Part shown: piece after piece, positions 50,461 through 58,357 of the stretch
Position numbering within the stretch: the first letter of the stretch is position 1
Layout of the letters: every line of letters begins with the position of its first letter
Assembly: GCA_963618065.1 (NCBI GenBank)
Contig: CAVERH010000006.1
Span: 1-64,000 of the forward strand
Source of the DNA: Suilimivivens sp963618065
Lineage (GTDB): Bacteria > Bacillota > Clostridia > Lachnospirales > Lachnospiraceae
Direction of reading: 5' to 3'
Length of the DNA: 64,000 nucleotides
Notes under the pieces: generated by a model
The model's input: only the letters and a program-made list of their open reading frames with translations
What the model was told of the DNA's origin: nothing
Databases searched by the model: none
Made by a program: the position numbers and the translations under genes

Positions 50461-51071
50461 GCAGCAGAATTGAACAGTTAATTGATGAAATCGAAGAATA
50501 TATTGATGGTTGCAAATATCAGACCTTTTCCGATACCAAGATTATTGTGAATAAGGAAGAGATTGACGAGCTTCTTCGGGAGCTTCGCATGAAGACTCCT
50601 GATGAGATCAAGCGTTATCAGAAGATCATCAGTAACAAAGAAGCTATTTTAAATGATGCCAGGGCAAAAGCCGAAGCTCTGATTAATGAAGCAACGTTGC
50701 ATACGAACCAGTTGATTAACGAGCATGAAATTATGCAGCAGGCTTATGCACAGGCAAACGAGGTTGTGACCATGGCAACGAAGCAGGCACAGGAAATTCT
50801 GGACAATGCGACCATGGAAGCGAACAGTGTCCGGTCTGCCGCCATGCAGTATACCGATGATATTTTAGCGAATGTAGAAATGCTCATCAACCAGACGATG
50901 AAAACCACAACCGAGCATTATGAAAGCTTTATGGCGGGACTCAATCATTATAATGATGTAGTGAATTCAAACCGTGTAGAACTGAATCCACCGGAACCGG
51001 ATAAGTTTGAAGTGCCGGAGGGGGATCTTCAGGAGAGCACGACGGGAAGTATTAATGTTGATATGTTGTAA
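50457..51071 (+). CDS. Coiled-coil protein of unknown function (ATPase subunit H/DivIVA-like)
   Basis: 204 residues, almost all helix. The N-terminus SRIEQLIDEIEEYIDGCK and VNKEEIDELLRELR is followed by a long Ala/Glu/Asn-rich stretch, like the coiled coils of DivIVA or V-type ATPase subunit H. There is no membrane segment. It is translationally coupled to coaD and closed by a terminator. In Lachnospiraceae a gene of this type commonly follows coaD. Function unknown; a scaffold in division or secretion is possible but unsupported. Confidence 0.72.
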   Translation: MSSRIEQLIDEIEEYIDGCKYQTFSDTKIIVNKEEIDELLRELRMKTPDEIKRYQKIISNKEAILNDARAKAEALINEATLHTNQLINEHEIMQQAYAQANEVVTMATKQAQEILDNATMEANSVRSAAMQYTDDILANVEMLINQTMKTTTEHYESFMAGLNHYNDVVNSNRVELNPPEPDKFEVPEGDLQESTTGSINVDML

Positions 51072-51077
51072 GGTCTG

Positions 51078-51109
51078 AACCGGCCTACCGATTGGTAGGT
51101 CGGTTTTTA
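51078..51109 (+). terminator. Terminator after the coaD operon
   Basis: 12-bp stem AACCGGCCTACC/GGTAGGTCGGTT (one G-T pair), 4-base loop GATT, then T run. Confidence 0.88.
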
Positions 51110-51115
51110 TGTAGA

Positions 51116-51274
51116 GCACTTAGCGAAATCGAGTCGAAGACGAAGTTTGAGCTTAGTGCGAACGATACCTGTGCACTTAATAAGAACGAGCAAAGCGAAG
51201 TTCGAATTTAGTGCAGCAGGTATATGTAGAGCACTTAACAAAAGTAAGTCGAAGACGAAGTTTGAGCTTAGTAT
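51116..51274. repeat. Three tandem palindromic intergenic repeats
   Basis: Three copies of a 42-44 base element: 51116-51159, 51173-51214 and 51231-51274. Each starts GCACTTA and ends in TTAGTGC (or TTAGTAT in copy 3), so the ends pair as a hairpin. Copies 1 and 3 share a 26-base identical block from AGTCGAAGACG through GAGCTTAGT. Copy 2 differs inside (AAGCGAAGTTCGAATTTAG). Copies 1 and 3 are each preceded by TATGTAGA. The array fills the space between the coaD-operon terminator and the amidase gene; the third copy ends 17 bases before the ATG. Confidence 0.75.
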
Positions 51275-51290
51275 AGTATAGGAGTGAACG

Positions 51291-52505
51291 ATGCCAGTAA
51301 TCGTAATAGATCCCGGTCACGGTGGGGAGAACCGCGGTGGGGAATATGGTGAATTTGTAGAAAAAGAAATCAATCCAATTGTCGCACAGGCCATGAAGGA
51401 GCATCTTGAGAAATTTGAGGATGTCACAGTTTTCCTGACGCATGAAGTAGATATGGACATGACCATCAAAGACCGTGTCGCTTTTGCAAAAGAGAAGAAT
51501 GCTGATTTTCTGTATTGTCTCCACTTTAATCTATCCGTAAATCACAATTTATACGGTGCAGAAGTATGGGTACCGTCCCGTGGAGAATTATACAGTAAAG
51601 GATTTGCTTTTGCGGAGATTGAAATGCAGGAGCTTACGGATATGGGCTTGTTTTCGCGCGGCATCAAAACAAGACTGAATGACCGAGGGACTGACTATTA
51701 TGGGATCCTGCGGTACTCCGCAGAGATGGATGTTCCGTGTGCGTTAATCGAGCACTGCCATCTGGATCATGAAAAGGATGCCTTTGCGGTAGCCGATGGC
51801 GAAGAATCGTTAAAAGCACTTGGAATCCGTGATGCCGAAGCCGTTGCAAAATATTTTGGCTTGAAATCTGAAGAACTGGGCGTTGATTATTCCGGTTATC
51901 CCGTTTCCCAAATTGCGATTCCTGCCGATGTGGCAAGACCGGATGAAACGGCACCGGAGGTAAATGAAATTGAGCTTTCTTCCATCGATTCCGAAACCGG
52001 CATGGCAACGATTCGTATGACTGCTTCGGACAGTGACAGCTATATCCAGTACTATGCCGTCAGTACCGATGGTGGAAATACCTATTCGGAATTACTGGAG
52101 TGGCCGCGTCCGGAGCAATGGGACGTCTCGGCACCCGAATATACCTTTACGTTCCAGCTTCCCTTTGATACCTCGGTGGAGCTGCGGACCATGGCCTACA
52201 ATGAATATGATAAATTTACAGAAAGCAATACGATTGAGGTTGCAGCAATCGAGGATCCGGAACGGCTGCGTCAGGAAATACAGCAACAAAAGGCAGAGGA
52301 GCTTTTGGAAAATCAGCAGACCTATACCGAAGTTACCGCTGATGCCTTTGCCAGCAGCACAGATCCGGTAACGACTGCAAAATCAGGCGGATATTCGATA
52401 GGAATTATGGCTGCAATTGCCGGAATCGTGCTTCTGATGCTGATTCTGCTTTTGGTTCTGATCAGAAACCTGCGTGGATTATTACGACATAGAAAGCGAA
52501 AATAA
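51291..52505 (+). CDS. N-acetylmuramoyl-L-alanine amidase (Amidase_3) with C-terminal membrane anchor
   Basis: 404 residues. The zinc amidase motifs are clear: IDPGHGGENRGGEY at the very N-terminus, YCLHFNLS with the second His, and ALIEHCHLDH with the Glu. It cleaves the muramoyl-L-alanine bond. An Ig/Fn3-like region (about 215-320) and an acidic Gln-rich linker follow, then one transmembrane helix (GIMAAIAGIVLLMLILLLVLI) and a basic end RNLRGLLRHRKRK. No signal peptide exists: the catalytic fold starts at residue 2, and an in-frame TGA lies 6 bases upstream. RBS ATAGGAG. Its 3' end overlaps ylbJ. Confidence 0.88.
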   Translation: MPVIVIDPGHGGENRGGEYGEFVEKEINPIVAQAMKEHLEKFEDVTVFLTHEVDMDMTIKDRVAFAKEKNADFLYCLHFNLSVNHNLYGAEVWVPSRGELYSKGFAFAEIEMQELTDMGLFSRGIKTRLNDRGTDYYGILRYSAEMDVPCALIEHCHLDHEKDAFAVADGEESLKALGIRDAEAVAKYFGLKSEELGVDYSGYPVSQIAIPADVARPDETAPEVNEIELSSIDSETGMATIRMTASDSDSYIQYYAVSTDGGNTYSELLEWPRPEQWDVSAPEYTFTFQLPFDTSVELRTMAYNEYDKFTESNTIEVAAIEDPERLRQEIQQQKAEELLENQQTYTEVTADAFASSTDPVTTAKSGGYSIGIMAAIAGIVLLMLILLLVLIRNLRGLLRHRKRK

Positions 52506-53352
52506 GCGCTGTCTGGATCAGCTTGTGCAGGAGATAAACCGGAATGGACAGTCCCGCATTTTTTAAAATAGAGCCTGCCTGCAGAATAAACGAAAGTCCG
52601 CCAAGGGGAAGCAGAGTAAGCACATAAAGCGGTGGATAGGGGCTCATTTTTGCAATTCCTCCCGTGATTTCAAGCAGACAATCCAGAATGGCATTGAGGA
52701 AGGGAAGTGGAAGCCGGAGTTCCAAAGGGAAGCAGCCAAGCAGCCGGATGAAAAGCTCCGGCAGGATATAGAGTGTCTGTAACAGAATCAGGTATCCCCC
52801 GAGCTTGGTAATGGAAGTGATTGCCTGTGTAATCGAAGCATCGATTGCATTCAGCAGATTTATGTGGGATCCGGATGGGAGTTTTCGAAAGGAACATGCC
52901 TTGTAAGTCGTTTTTCGCAGCAGTAATCCGTATAGCAAAGGGATCCCATACATGGCAATGAGATAAGGCAGTTTATTGGTAATTCCAAGGGTTGGCAGCA
53001 CATAGGAGCAGAAGTAAACCGGCCCCATATTGTTCGTAAAGGCACACAGGTATTCGGCCTCCTTCTGCGTGATCTGCTTTTCCTCATACATGGTACAGGC
53101 TGTCAGGGCTCCCATGGGAAAGCCACAGAAGAACCCGACAAGAATTCCATAGATCCCCGCCGAAGGAAAATACGAAGTCAGATTCATTCGTATGATGATT
53201 CCTGAAATCACCATAAAGGGAAATAGCGTTGGCAGGATTTTGAGGAACCAGAGCAAAAGGGCATCTCTGGCATACTCGATACAGACTACCGGTTCAGCCA
53301 GGATACATACTGCCAGAAACATAAAAAAGAAAAAAGAAAAGAAACGTTTCAT
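52462..53352 (-). CDS. ylbJ: Sporulation integral membrane protein YlbJ-like
   Basis: 296 residues with about eight hydrophobic segments and a nucleoside-recognition (Gate) fold: LPTLFPFMVISGIIIRM near the N-terminus and GFFCGFPMGALTACTMYEEKQI. In Bacillus ylbJ follows coaD (ylbI) and is needed for spore formation. Here it is inverted, with its 3' end overlapping the amidase gene by 44 bases. Start 53352 (MKRFF) is preferred over a TTG 15 bases upstream; AGGA lies ahead on the minus strand. Confidence 0.88.
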   Translation of the reverse strand: MKRFFSFFFFMFLAVCILAEPVVCIEYARDALLLWFLKILPTLFPFMVISGIIIRMNLTSYFPSAGIYGILVGFFCGFPMGALTACTMYEEKQITQKEAEYLCAFTNNMGPVYFCSYVLPTLGITNKLPYLIAMYGIPLLYGLLLRKTTYKACSFRKLPSGSHINLLNAIDASITQAITSITKLGGYLILLQTLYILPELFIRLLGCFPLELRLPLPFLNAILDCLLEITGGIAKMSPYPPLYVLTLLPLGGLSFILQAGSILKNAGLSIPVYLLHKLIQTALIFAFYVVIIHAGF

Positions 53353-53464
53353 TTCCGAATCCTGCAAGGTGTGTTATTCTATTACATATGCACGGGCAAA
53401 GCAGGATATGCCGTAACAATTTTTATATGGAAATGAATTGAAAAAAGGAGCAGGAGTATAACAA

Positions 53465-54199
53465 ATGTTACAGAATATAGATGCCGTTTTATTTGATCTG
53501 GATGGATCCCTCGTAGATTCCATGTGGATCTGGAAGGATATTGACCGTCAGTACTTAGGACGGTTCCATATTCCACTTCCGGAAGATCTGCAGTCCAGTA
53601 TTGAGGGAATGTCATTTTCAGAGACTGCCGTTTACTTTAAGGAGCGTTTTCCTATTCCGGACAGCATTGAACAGATGAAGTCGGACTGGACACAGATGGC
53701 AAGGGATAAATACCTGCATGAGGTTCCGTTAAAGAAGGGGGCTGACCAGTTTATTGCGTACTGTGCCGACCACGATATCCGGCTTGGCATTGCCACCAGC
53801 AATGAGCGTTCCCTTGTTGAGGGAGTTCTTCAATCCCTTGGGGTAGCCCGGTACTTTACCTGCATTGTAACAGGATGCGAGGTCAAAAAGGGCAAGCCGT
53901 CTCCGGATGTTTATTTAGAGGCTGCCAGACAATGTGGTGCAGCACCGGAAAGCTGTCTTGTGTTCGAGGATATCATTCCCGGAATCCAGGCGGGTAAGGC
54001 CGCAAATATGAAGGTCTGTGCCGTACATGATCTGTATTCTCTTCATCAGACAAAGGAGAAGCAGGAGCTTGCAGATTTTTATATTCATGATTATGAAGAA
54101 GCGATGAAATTACTGGATGAAAATTCTTTCAAAAAAGATGATGGGACAGAGAGAAAACATGAAAAGTTACTGATAGGATACAAGGAGGAAAGCCTATGA
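53465..54199 (+). CDS. HAD superfamily hydrolase, beta-phosphoglucomutase-like
   Basis: 244 residues. Motif I FDLDGSLVDS, a helical cap with WKDIDRQYLG, motif II ATSNE, motif III KKGKPSPDVYLEA and motif IV VFEDIIPGIQAG. Both motif I aspartates (D-x-D) are present, so phosphatase or phosphomutase activity is expected; the substrate is not predictable. RBS AAGGAGCAGGAG. It overlaps the next gene by 4 bases (ATGA). Confidence 0.9.
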   Translation: MLQNIDAVLFDLDGSLVDSMWIWKDIDRQYLGRFHIPLPEDLQSSIEGMSFSETAVYFKERFPIPDSIEQMKSDWTQMARDKYLHEVPLKKGADQFIAYCADHDIRLGIATSNERSLVEGVLQSLGVARYFTCIVTGCEVKKGKPSPDVYLEAARQCGAAPESCLVFEDIIPGIQAGKAANMKVCAVHDLYSLHQTKEKQELADFYIHDYEEAMKLLDENSFKKDDGTERKHEKLLIGYKEESL

Positions 54200-54762
54200 G
54201 AGCAGTGAAGGGAATGTATGGATATCTTGATAAAAGGAAGCGGAATGCCATTCTGTGGACGATTTTCTGTTTTGGTATTTCGCTGGCTATTTTTCTTGCA
54301 GGCTACCTGACAACCGGAACCAGAAAGAATCTGTTGACTGTGGTTGCGGTTCTTGGATGTCTTCCGGCATGCAAAAGCGTAGTCAATATGATTATGCTCT
54401 GCCGGGCAAAAGGCTGCAGCAGTGAGGCCTATGAACAGATCAATCCCTGCGAGGGACGCCTGATTGGAATGTATGACCTTTATTTTACTTCCTATCAGAA
54501 GAATTTTCCGTTAAGTCATATGATCGTTGACGGGAAGGTCATTCTGGGTTTTTCCGAAAGCGAGAAGTGTGACCTGGATGCAGCAGTTACACATTTGCAG
54601 ACCATGCTAAAACAGGGTGGCTTCAAGGATTACACCATCACCTTAACGAAGGATCTGAAGAAATACTGCGAACAGCTAAAGAACCGTTCACAAGCCCAGC
54701 CGGAGCGGAATCCGGAAAAAGAAGATGAGGTTCGCATATTGTTATATGAAATTACCTTATAA
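54196..54762 (+). CDS. Two-span membrane protein of unknown function
   Basis: 188 residues: basic N-terminus KRKRN, two hydrophobic helices (about 18-38 and 45-68), then a soluble domain with VILGFSESEKCDLDAAVTH and LKKYCEQLKN. I do not recognise the family, though similar proteins follow a HAD gene in Lachnospiraceae. It is translationally coupled to the HAD gene through ATGA. A palindromic repeat starts 20 bases after its stop. Confidence 0.65.
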   Translation: MRAVKGMYGYLDKRKRNAILWTIFCFGISLAIFLAGYLTTGTRKNLLTVVAVLGCLPACKSVVNMIMLCRAKGCSSEAYEQINPCEGRLIGMYDLYFTSYQKNFPLSHMIVDGKVILGFSESEKCDLDAAVTHLQTMLKQGGFKDYTITLTKDLKKYCEQLKNRSQAQPERNPEKEDEVRILLYEITL

Positions 54763-54782
54763 CTTCTGGTGATTTTTGCATT

Positions 54783-54809
54783 GTAACTGTGAGGGTACTG
54801 AACAGTTAC
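54783..54809. repeat. Intergenic palindromic repeat, GTAACTGT family
   Basis: Arms GTAACTGT and ACAGTTAC (8 bp) around the centre GAGGGTACTGA. Nearly identical to 26341-26367; a half-copy GTAACTATTCAG follows at 54833-54844. It sits between the two-span protein gene and the pseudouridine synthase. Confidence 0.65.
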
Positions 54810-54862
54810 AAATAGAGAAATATAAAATTACAGTAACTATTCAGAAAACAGGGAAACGATAC

Positions 54863-55840
54863 ATGAGGGAATATCAGATCGGGGAAAAGGAAGCCGGACA
54901 GACGCTGCTTAAATTCCTGCAGAAGTATCTGCCGCTGGCGCCTGCTTCCTTTTTCTACAAAATGCTCCGTAAAAAGAATATCAAATATAATAAGCAGAAG
55001 GCCGAAGGGAAAGAAAAGCTGCAGGTGGGAGATATGATCCAGTTTTATCTTTCTGACGAAACCTTAAGCAGTTTTCAGAAGGAAGTTTCCCATAAAACTT
55101 CTTCCTATGAGAAAGCTTATCAGACCCTTAAGGAAATTCAGGTTGTTTATGAGAATGACCATATCCTTATCTTAAATAAACCCTTTGGCATTCTTACCCA
55201 GAAGGCTGCCGATCAGGATCTTTCCTTAAACGAATGGCTGATCGGTTATCTGCTTCACAAAGGCGGTCTTACGGAAGCGGATTTACAGACCTTTCATCCG
55301 TCGGCCTGCAACCGGCTTGACCGGAATACCTGCGGACTTGTTCTGTGTTCTAAAACCATAAGAGGCGGACAGGTGCTGAGTGAATGGATCCGATCCCGGG
55401 ATGTCAGGAAGTTTTATCATCTGTTCGTAAAAGGAACCGGATTGCAGAAAGAAGCCTTAAAAGGGTATCTGAAAAAGGATGCGAAAATGAACCGTGTTTC
55501 CGTAAGCCGGAATGCTGCAGATGGAGATTACATTGAGACCCGATATGAACCACTTGCAGAATATGGTGACAAGACTCTTGTTGAGGTGGAGCTGATTACC
55601 GGAAAGCCCCACCAGATCCGCGCCCATATGGCATCCATCGAACACCCGCTGCTTGGTGATTATAAATATGGAGATCGTGGCTTTAACGACCGATACAAGG
55701 AAAAGCTGGGCATCCAGAGCCAGATGCTCTGTGCCTGCCGGCTGGAATTTCCGAAATGTGAAGAAGCTTTTCCGGATTTAAGCAGACGGATCCTTACCAT
55801 TCCGGAACCAGAACTGTTTAATAAATTAAAATCCGTGTGA
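54863..55840 (+). CDS. RluA family pseudouridine synthase
   Basis: 325 residues: an N-terminal S4-like RNA-binding region (AGQTLLKFLQKYLPLAP) and the catalytic domain with ACNRLDRNTCGLVL, where the Asp of RLD is catalytic; the usual preceding His is Asn. Later VELITGKPHQIRAHMASIEHPLLGDYKYG completes the signature. It isomerises uridines in rRNA; the exact site is not predictable. Start 54863 is preferred over the long upstream frame, which would include the palindromic repeat. RBS CAGGGAAA. Confidence 0.9.
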   Translation: MREYQIGEKEAGQTLLKFLQKYLPLAPASFFYKMLRKKNIKYNKQKAEGKEKLQVGDMIQFYLSDETLSSFQKEVSHKTSSYEKAYQTLKEIQVVYENDHILILNKPFGILTQKAADQDLSLNEWLIGYLLHKGGLTEADLQTFHPSACNRLDRNTCGLVLCSKTIRGGQVLSEWIRSRDVRKFYHLFVKGTGLQKEALKGYLKKDAKMNRVSVSRNAADGDYIETRYEPLAEYGDKTLVEVELITGKPHQIRAHMASIEHPLLGDYKYGDRGFNDRYKEKLGIQSQMLCACRLEFPKCEEAFPDLSRRILTIPEPELFNKLKSV

Positions 55841-55895
55841 TGAGGCAGGAAGGGTATTCCCAGCCAACCCGGATAGCAGAAAGGAAGAGAGACCA

Positions 55896-56444
55896 ATGTC
55901 AACCTGGAATTCCAGAGGTCTTCGAGGCTCTACCCTCGAGGATATGATTAACCGGACGAATGAGCGGTACTTAGAGAGCGGACTGGCTCTGATCCAGAAA
56001 ATTCCGACTCCGATTACCCCGATTAATATTGATAAGAATACCAGACACATTACCTTAGCCTATTTTGACCAGAAAAGTACAGTAGACTATATCGGTGCGG
56101 TGCAGGGCATTCCGGTCTGCTTTGATGCCAAGGAATGCGCTGTGGATCGTTTCCAGCTTCAGAATATCCATGAGCATCAGGTTAAGTTCATGGAAGACTT
56201 CGAGAAGCAGGGAGGCATTTCCTTTTTTCTCATTTATTATACCCACCGGGATGAGTACTTTTATCTGCCTTACGAGATTTTCCGCTTTTTCTGGGATCGC
56301 TCTTTAGCTGGAGGACGTAAAAGCTTCCTTTATGAAGAAATGAACCCGGATTACCGTCTTCCAAAGAAGCATGGCGTGTTAGTGCCATACCTCGACATCC
56401 TCCAGAAGGATCTGGAAGAACGGGAGTTGACAAATGAGTCATAG
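55896..56444 (+). CDS. recU: Holliday junction resolvase RecU
   Basis: 182 residues. WNSRGLRGSTLEDMIN, then STVDYIGAVQGIPVCFDAKE, the PD-(D/E)XK active site with D, E and K, and the helix HQVKFMEDFEKQGGISFFLI. RecU resolves Holliday junctions in Firmicutes and complements the RuvAB encoded at 29645. ATG follows AAAGGAAGAGAG. In Bacillus it sits beside a PBP gene; here it does not. Confidence 0.95.
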   Translation: MSTWNSRGLRGSTLEDMINRTNERYLESGLALIQKIPTPITPINIDKNTRHITLAYFDQKSTVDYIGAVQGIPVCFDAKECAVDRFQLQNIHEHQVKFMEDFEKQGGISFFLIYYTHRDEYFYLPYEIFRFFWDRSLAGGRKSFLYEEMNPDYRLPKKHGVLVPYLDILQKDLEERELTNES

Positions 56445-56546
56445 TTTCGTATACTGACAGTAATTTAGCATGCTACCTAATTAGCACGTTACCACAATGA
56501 AGTATTTGCCATTCATAAGCACGAAGAACAGTAAAGGGAAAGCACT

Positions 56547-57674
56547 ATGAAAAACATTCTATTACATACGCCGGAGGGGGTCCGCGATATTTATGGAAAC
56601 GAACTGGCCGGCAAGGAACACATCGAACAGGTCATTGGTGAGAAGCTAAGCTGCTTCGGATACGAAAGCATTGAAACACCGACCTTCGAATTTTTTGACG
56701 TATTCTCCAAAGAGATCGGTACAACGCCCTCCAGGGAACTATACAAATTCTTTGATAAAGAAGGAAATACTCTAGTTTTACGACCGGACTTCACGCCATC
56801 CATTGCACGGTGCGCAGCGAAATACTATATGGATGAGACACAGCCAATCCGTTTTTGTTATAAGGGAAATACCTTTATTAATGCCGGAAGCCTGCAGGGC
56901 AAATTAAAAGAGGTCACCCAGATGGGGGCAGAGCTTATGAATGATGATTCCGTGGAAGCCGATGCCGAAATGATCGCTCTGGTCGTGGAATCCTTATTGC
57001 AGACAGGGTTAAAGGAATTCCAGATCAGCATCGGGGAGGTAGAATACTTTAAGGGTCTTTGTGAAGAGGCAGGATTGTCTTCAGAGACCGCTGAGGATCT
57101 TCGGGAGCTGATTTCCGGCAAGAACCTTTTCGGTGCCGAAGAGCTGTTAAAGGAGCGGAATGTCTGCGTGGAAGAGCGTGAGCGGCTGCTTAGGATTTCC
57201 GACTTTTTCGGAGCGGTTGAAATTCTGGATGAAGCGGAAATCCAGGTACATAACGAAACCTCGCAAAAGGCTGTTTCTCACCTTAAGAAATTATATGAAG
57301 TACTGAAAGCCTACGGAGTAGAAAAATATGTATCCTTTGACCTCGGCATGCTCAGCAAATACCATTATTATACCGGTGTCATTTTTAAAGCCTTTTCCTA
57401 TGGTGTCGGTGATGCCATTGTAAAGGGAGGTCGCTATAATAAACTTCTTGGCTGCTTTGGAAAGAGCGCTCCGGCCATCGGCTTTGCAGTTGTGATCGAT
57501 GATCTGCTTTTATCCTTAGAGCGCCAGAACGGCACTTATCAGGAAAAGCCTGTTGTGCAGAAGATTACCTATACCGAAAGCACCTATACGGAAAAGCTGA
57601 AAATGGCACAGACCCTTCGAAGCGGGGGCAAGTGTGTTGCCCTGATTCCGGAAACTGAAAGAACCGAGGTTTAA
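56547..57674 (+). CDS. hisZ: ATP phosphoribosyltransferase regulatory subunit
   Basis: 375 residues, a histidyl-tRNA-synthetase paralogue: HTPEGVRDIYGNEL, motif 2-like TLVLRPDFTPSIAR and the HisRS-like GGRYNKLLGCFGKSAPAIGFAV at the C-terminus. It forms the octameric complex with short HisG and mediates histidine feedback. RBS AAAGGGAAA. HisG follows 3 bases after the stop. The 100-base region upstream shows no T-box. Confidence 0.94.
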   Translation: MKNILLHTPEGVRDIYGNELAGKEHIEQVIGEKLSCFGYESIETPTFEFFDVFSKEIGTTPSRELYKFFDKEGNTLVLRPDFTPSIARCAAKYYMDETQPIRFCYKGNTFINAGSLQGKLKEVTQMGAELMNDDSVEADAEMIALVVESLLQTGLKEFQISIGEVEYFKGLCEEAGLSSETAEDLRELISGKNLFGAEELLKERNVCVEERERLLRISDFFGAVEILDEAEIQVHNETSQKAVSHLKKLYEVLKAYGVEKYVSFDLGMLSKYHYYTGVIFKAFSYGVGDAIVKGGRYNKLLGCFGKSAPAIGFAVVIDDLLLSLERQNGTYQEKPVVQKITYTESTYTEKLKMAQTLRSGGKCVALIPETERTEV

Positions 57675-57677
57675 ATC

Positions 57678-58331
57678 ATGAGCGAAGATCGTTATTTAAC
57701 ATTTGCATTAGGCAAAGGAAGACTTGCCAATAAGACCCTTGATCTGTTGGAACAGATCGGAATTACCTGTGAAGAAATGAAAGACAAGAATACCCGTAAG
57801 CTGATCTTTGTAAACGAAGAATTAAAGCTGAAATTCTTCTTAAGCAAAGCATTGGACGTCCCTACTTATGTGGAATACGGTGCTGCGGACATCGGCGTAG
57901 TCGGAAAGGATACGATTCTGGAAGAAAACCGTCGTGTCTATGAGGTGCTGGATCTTGGCTTTGGCAGGTGCCGGATGTGCGTATGCGGACCGGCCTCTGC
58001 AAGAGACTTGTTACAGCATCATGAACGGATCCGTGTAGCAAGCAAGTATCCGATTATTGCCAAGGATTATTTTTATAACAAAAAGCATCAGACCGTGGAT
58101 ATTATCAAGCTGAACGGCTCTGTGGAGCTTGGACCGATTGTCGGACTTTCCGATGTGATCGTGGATATTGTAGAAACCGGCTCGACCCTACGGGAGAACG
58201 GTCTTGAAGTATTAGAAGAGATCTGTCCGTTATCTGCCAGAATGATTGTGAATCAGGTCAGCATGCAGATGGAATCGGAGCGGATCAAGGAACTGATTTC
58301 CAAGATGAAAGCATTGTGTGAAAATAATTAA
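57678..58331 (+). CDS. hisG: ATP phosphoribosyltransferase, short form
   Basis: 217 residues, the short HisG lacking the C-terminal regulatory domain, which explains the adjacent hisZ. TFALGKGRLANKTLDLLEQIG and the phosphate loop VDIVETGSTLRENGLEV are present. It catalyses the first step of histidine synthesis. Its stop overlaps an in-frame ATG of the hisD frame, but hisD most likely begins later. Confidence 0.97.
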   Translation: MSEDRYLTFALGKGRLANKTLDLLEQIGITCEEMKDKNTRKLIFVNEELKLKFFLSKALDVPTYVEYGAADIGVVGKDTILEENRRVYEVLDLGFGRCRMCVCGPASARDLLQHHERIRVASKYPIIAKDYFYNKKHQTVDIIKLNGSVELGPIVGLSDVIVDIVETGSTLRENGLEVLEEICPLSARMIVNQVSMQMESERIKELISKMKALCENN

Positions 58332-58357
58332 TGGAAACACCAAGGGAGGTAAGAATC

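Noticed and set aside
51116..51274. CRISPR array
   Set aside because: Only three units of differing sequence with 13-16 base gaps and palindromic ends; no cas genes in the window.
56445..56546. T-box ahead of the his operon
   Set aside because: About 100 bases, no TGG-GTGGxACCGCG-like box or terminator is present.
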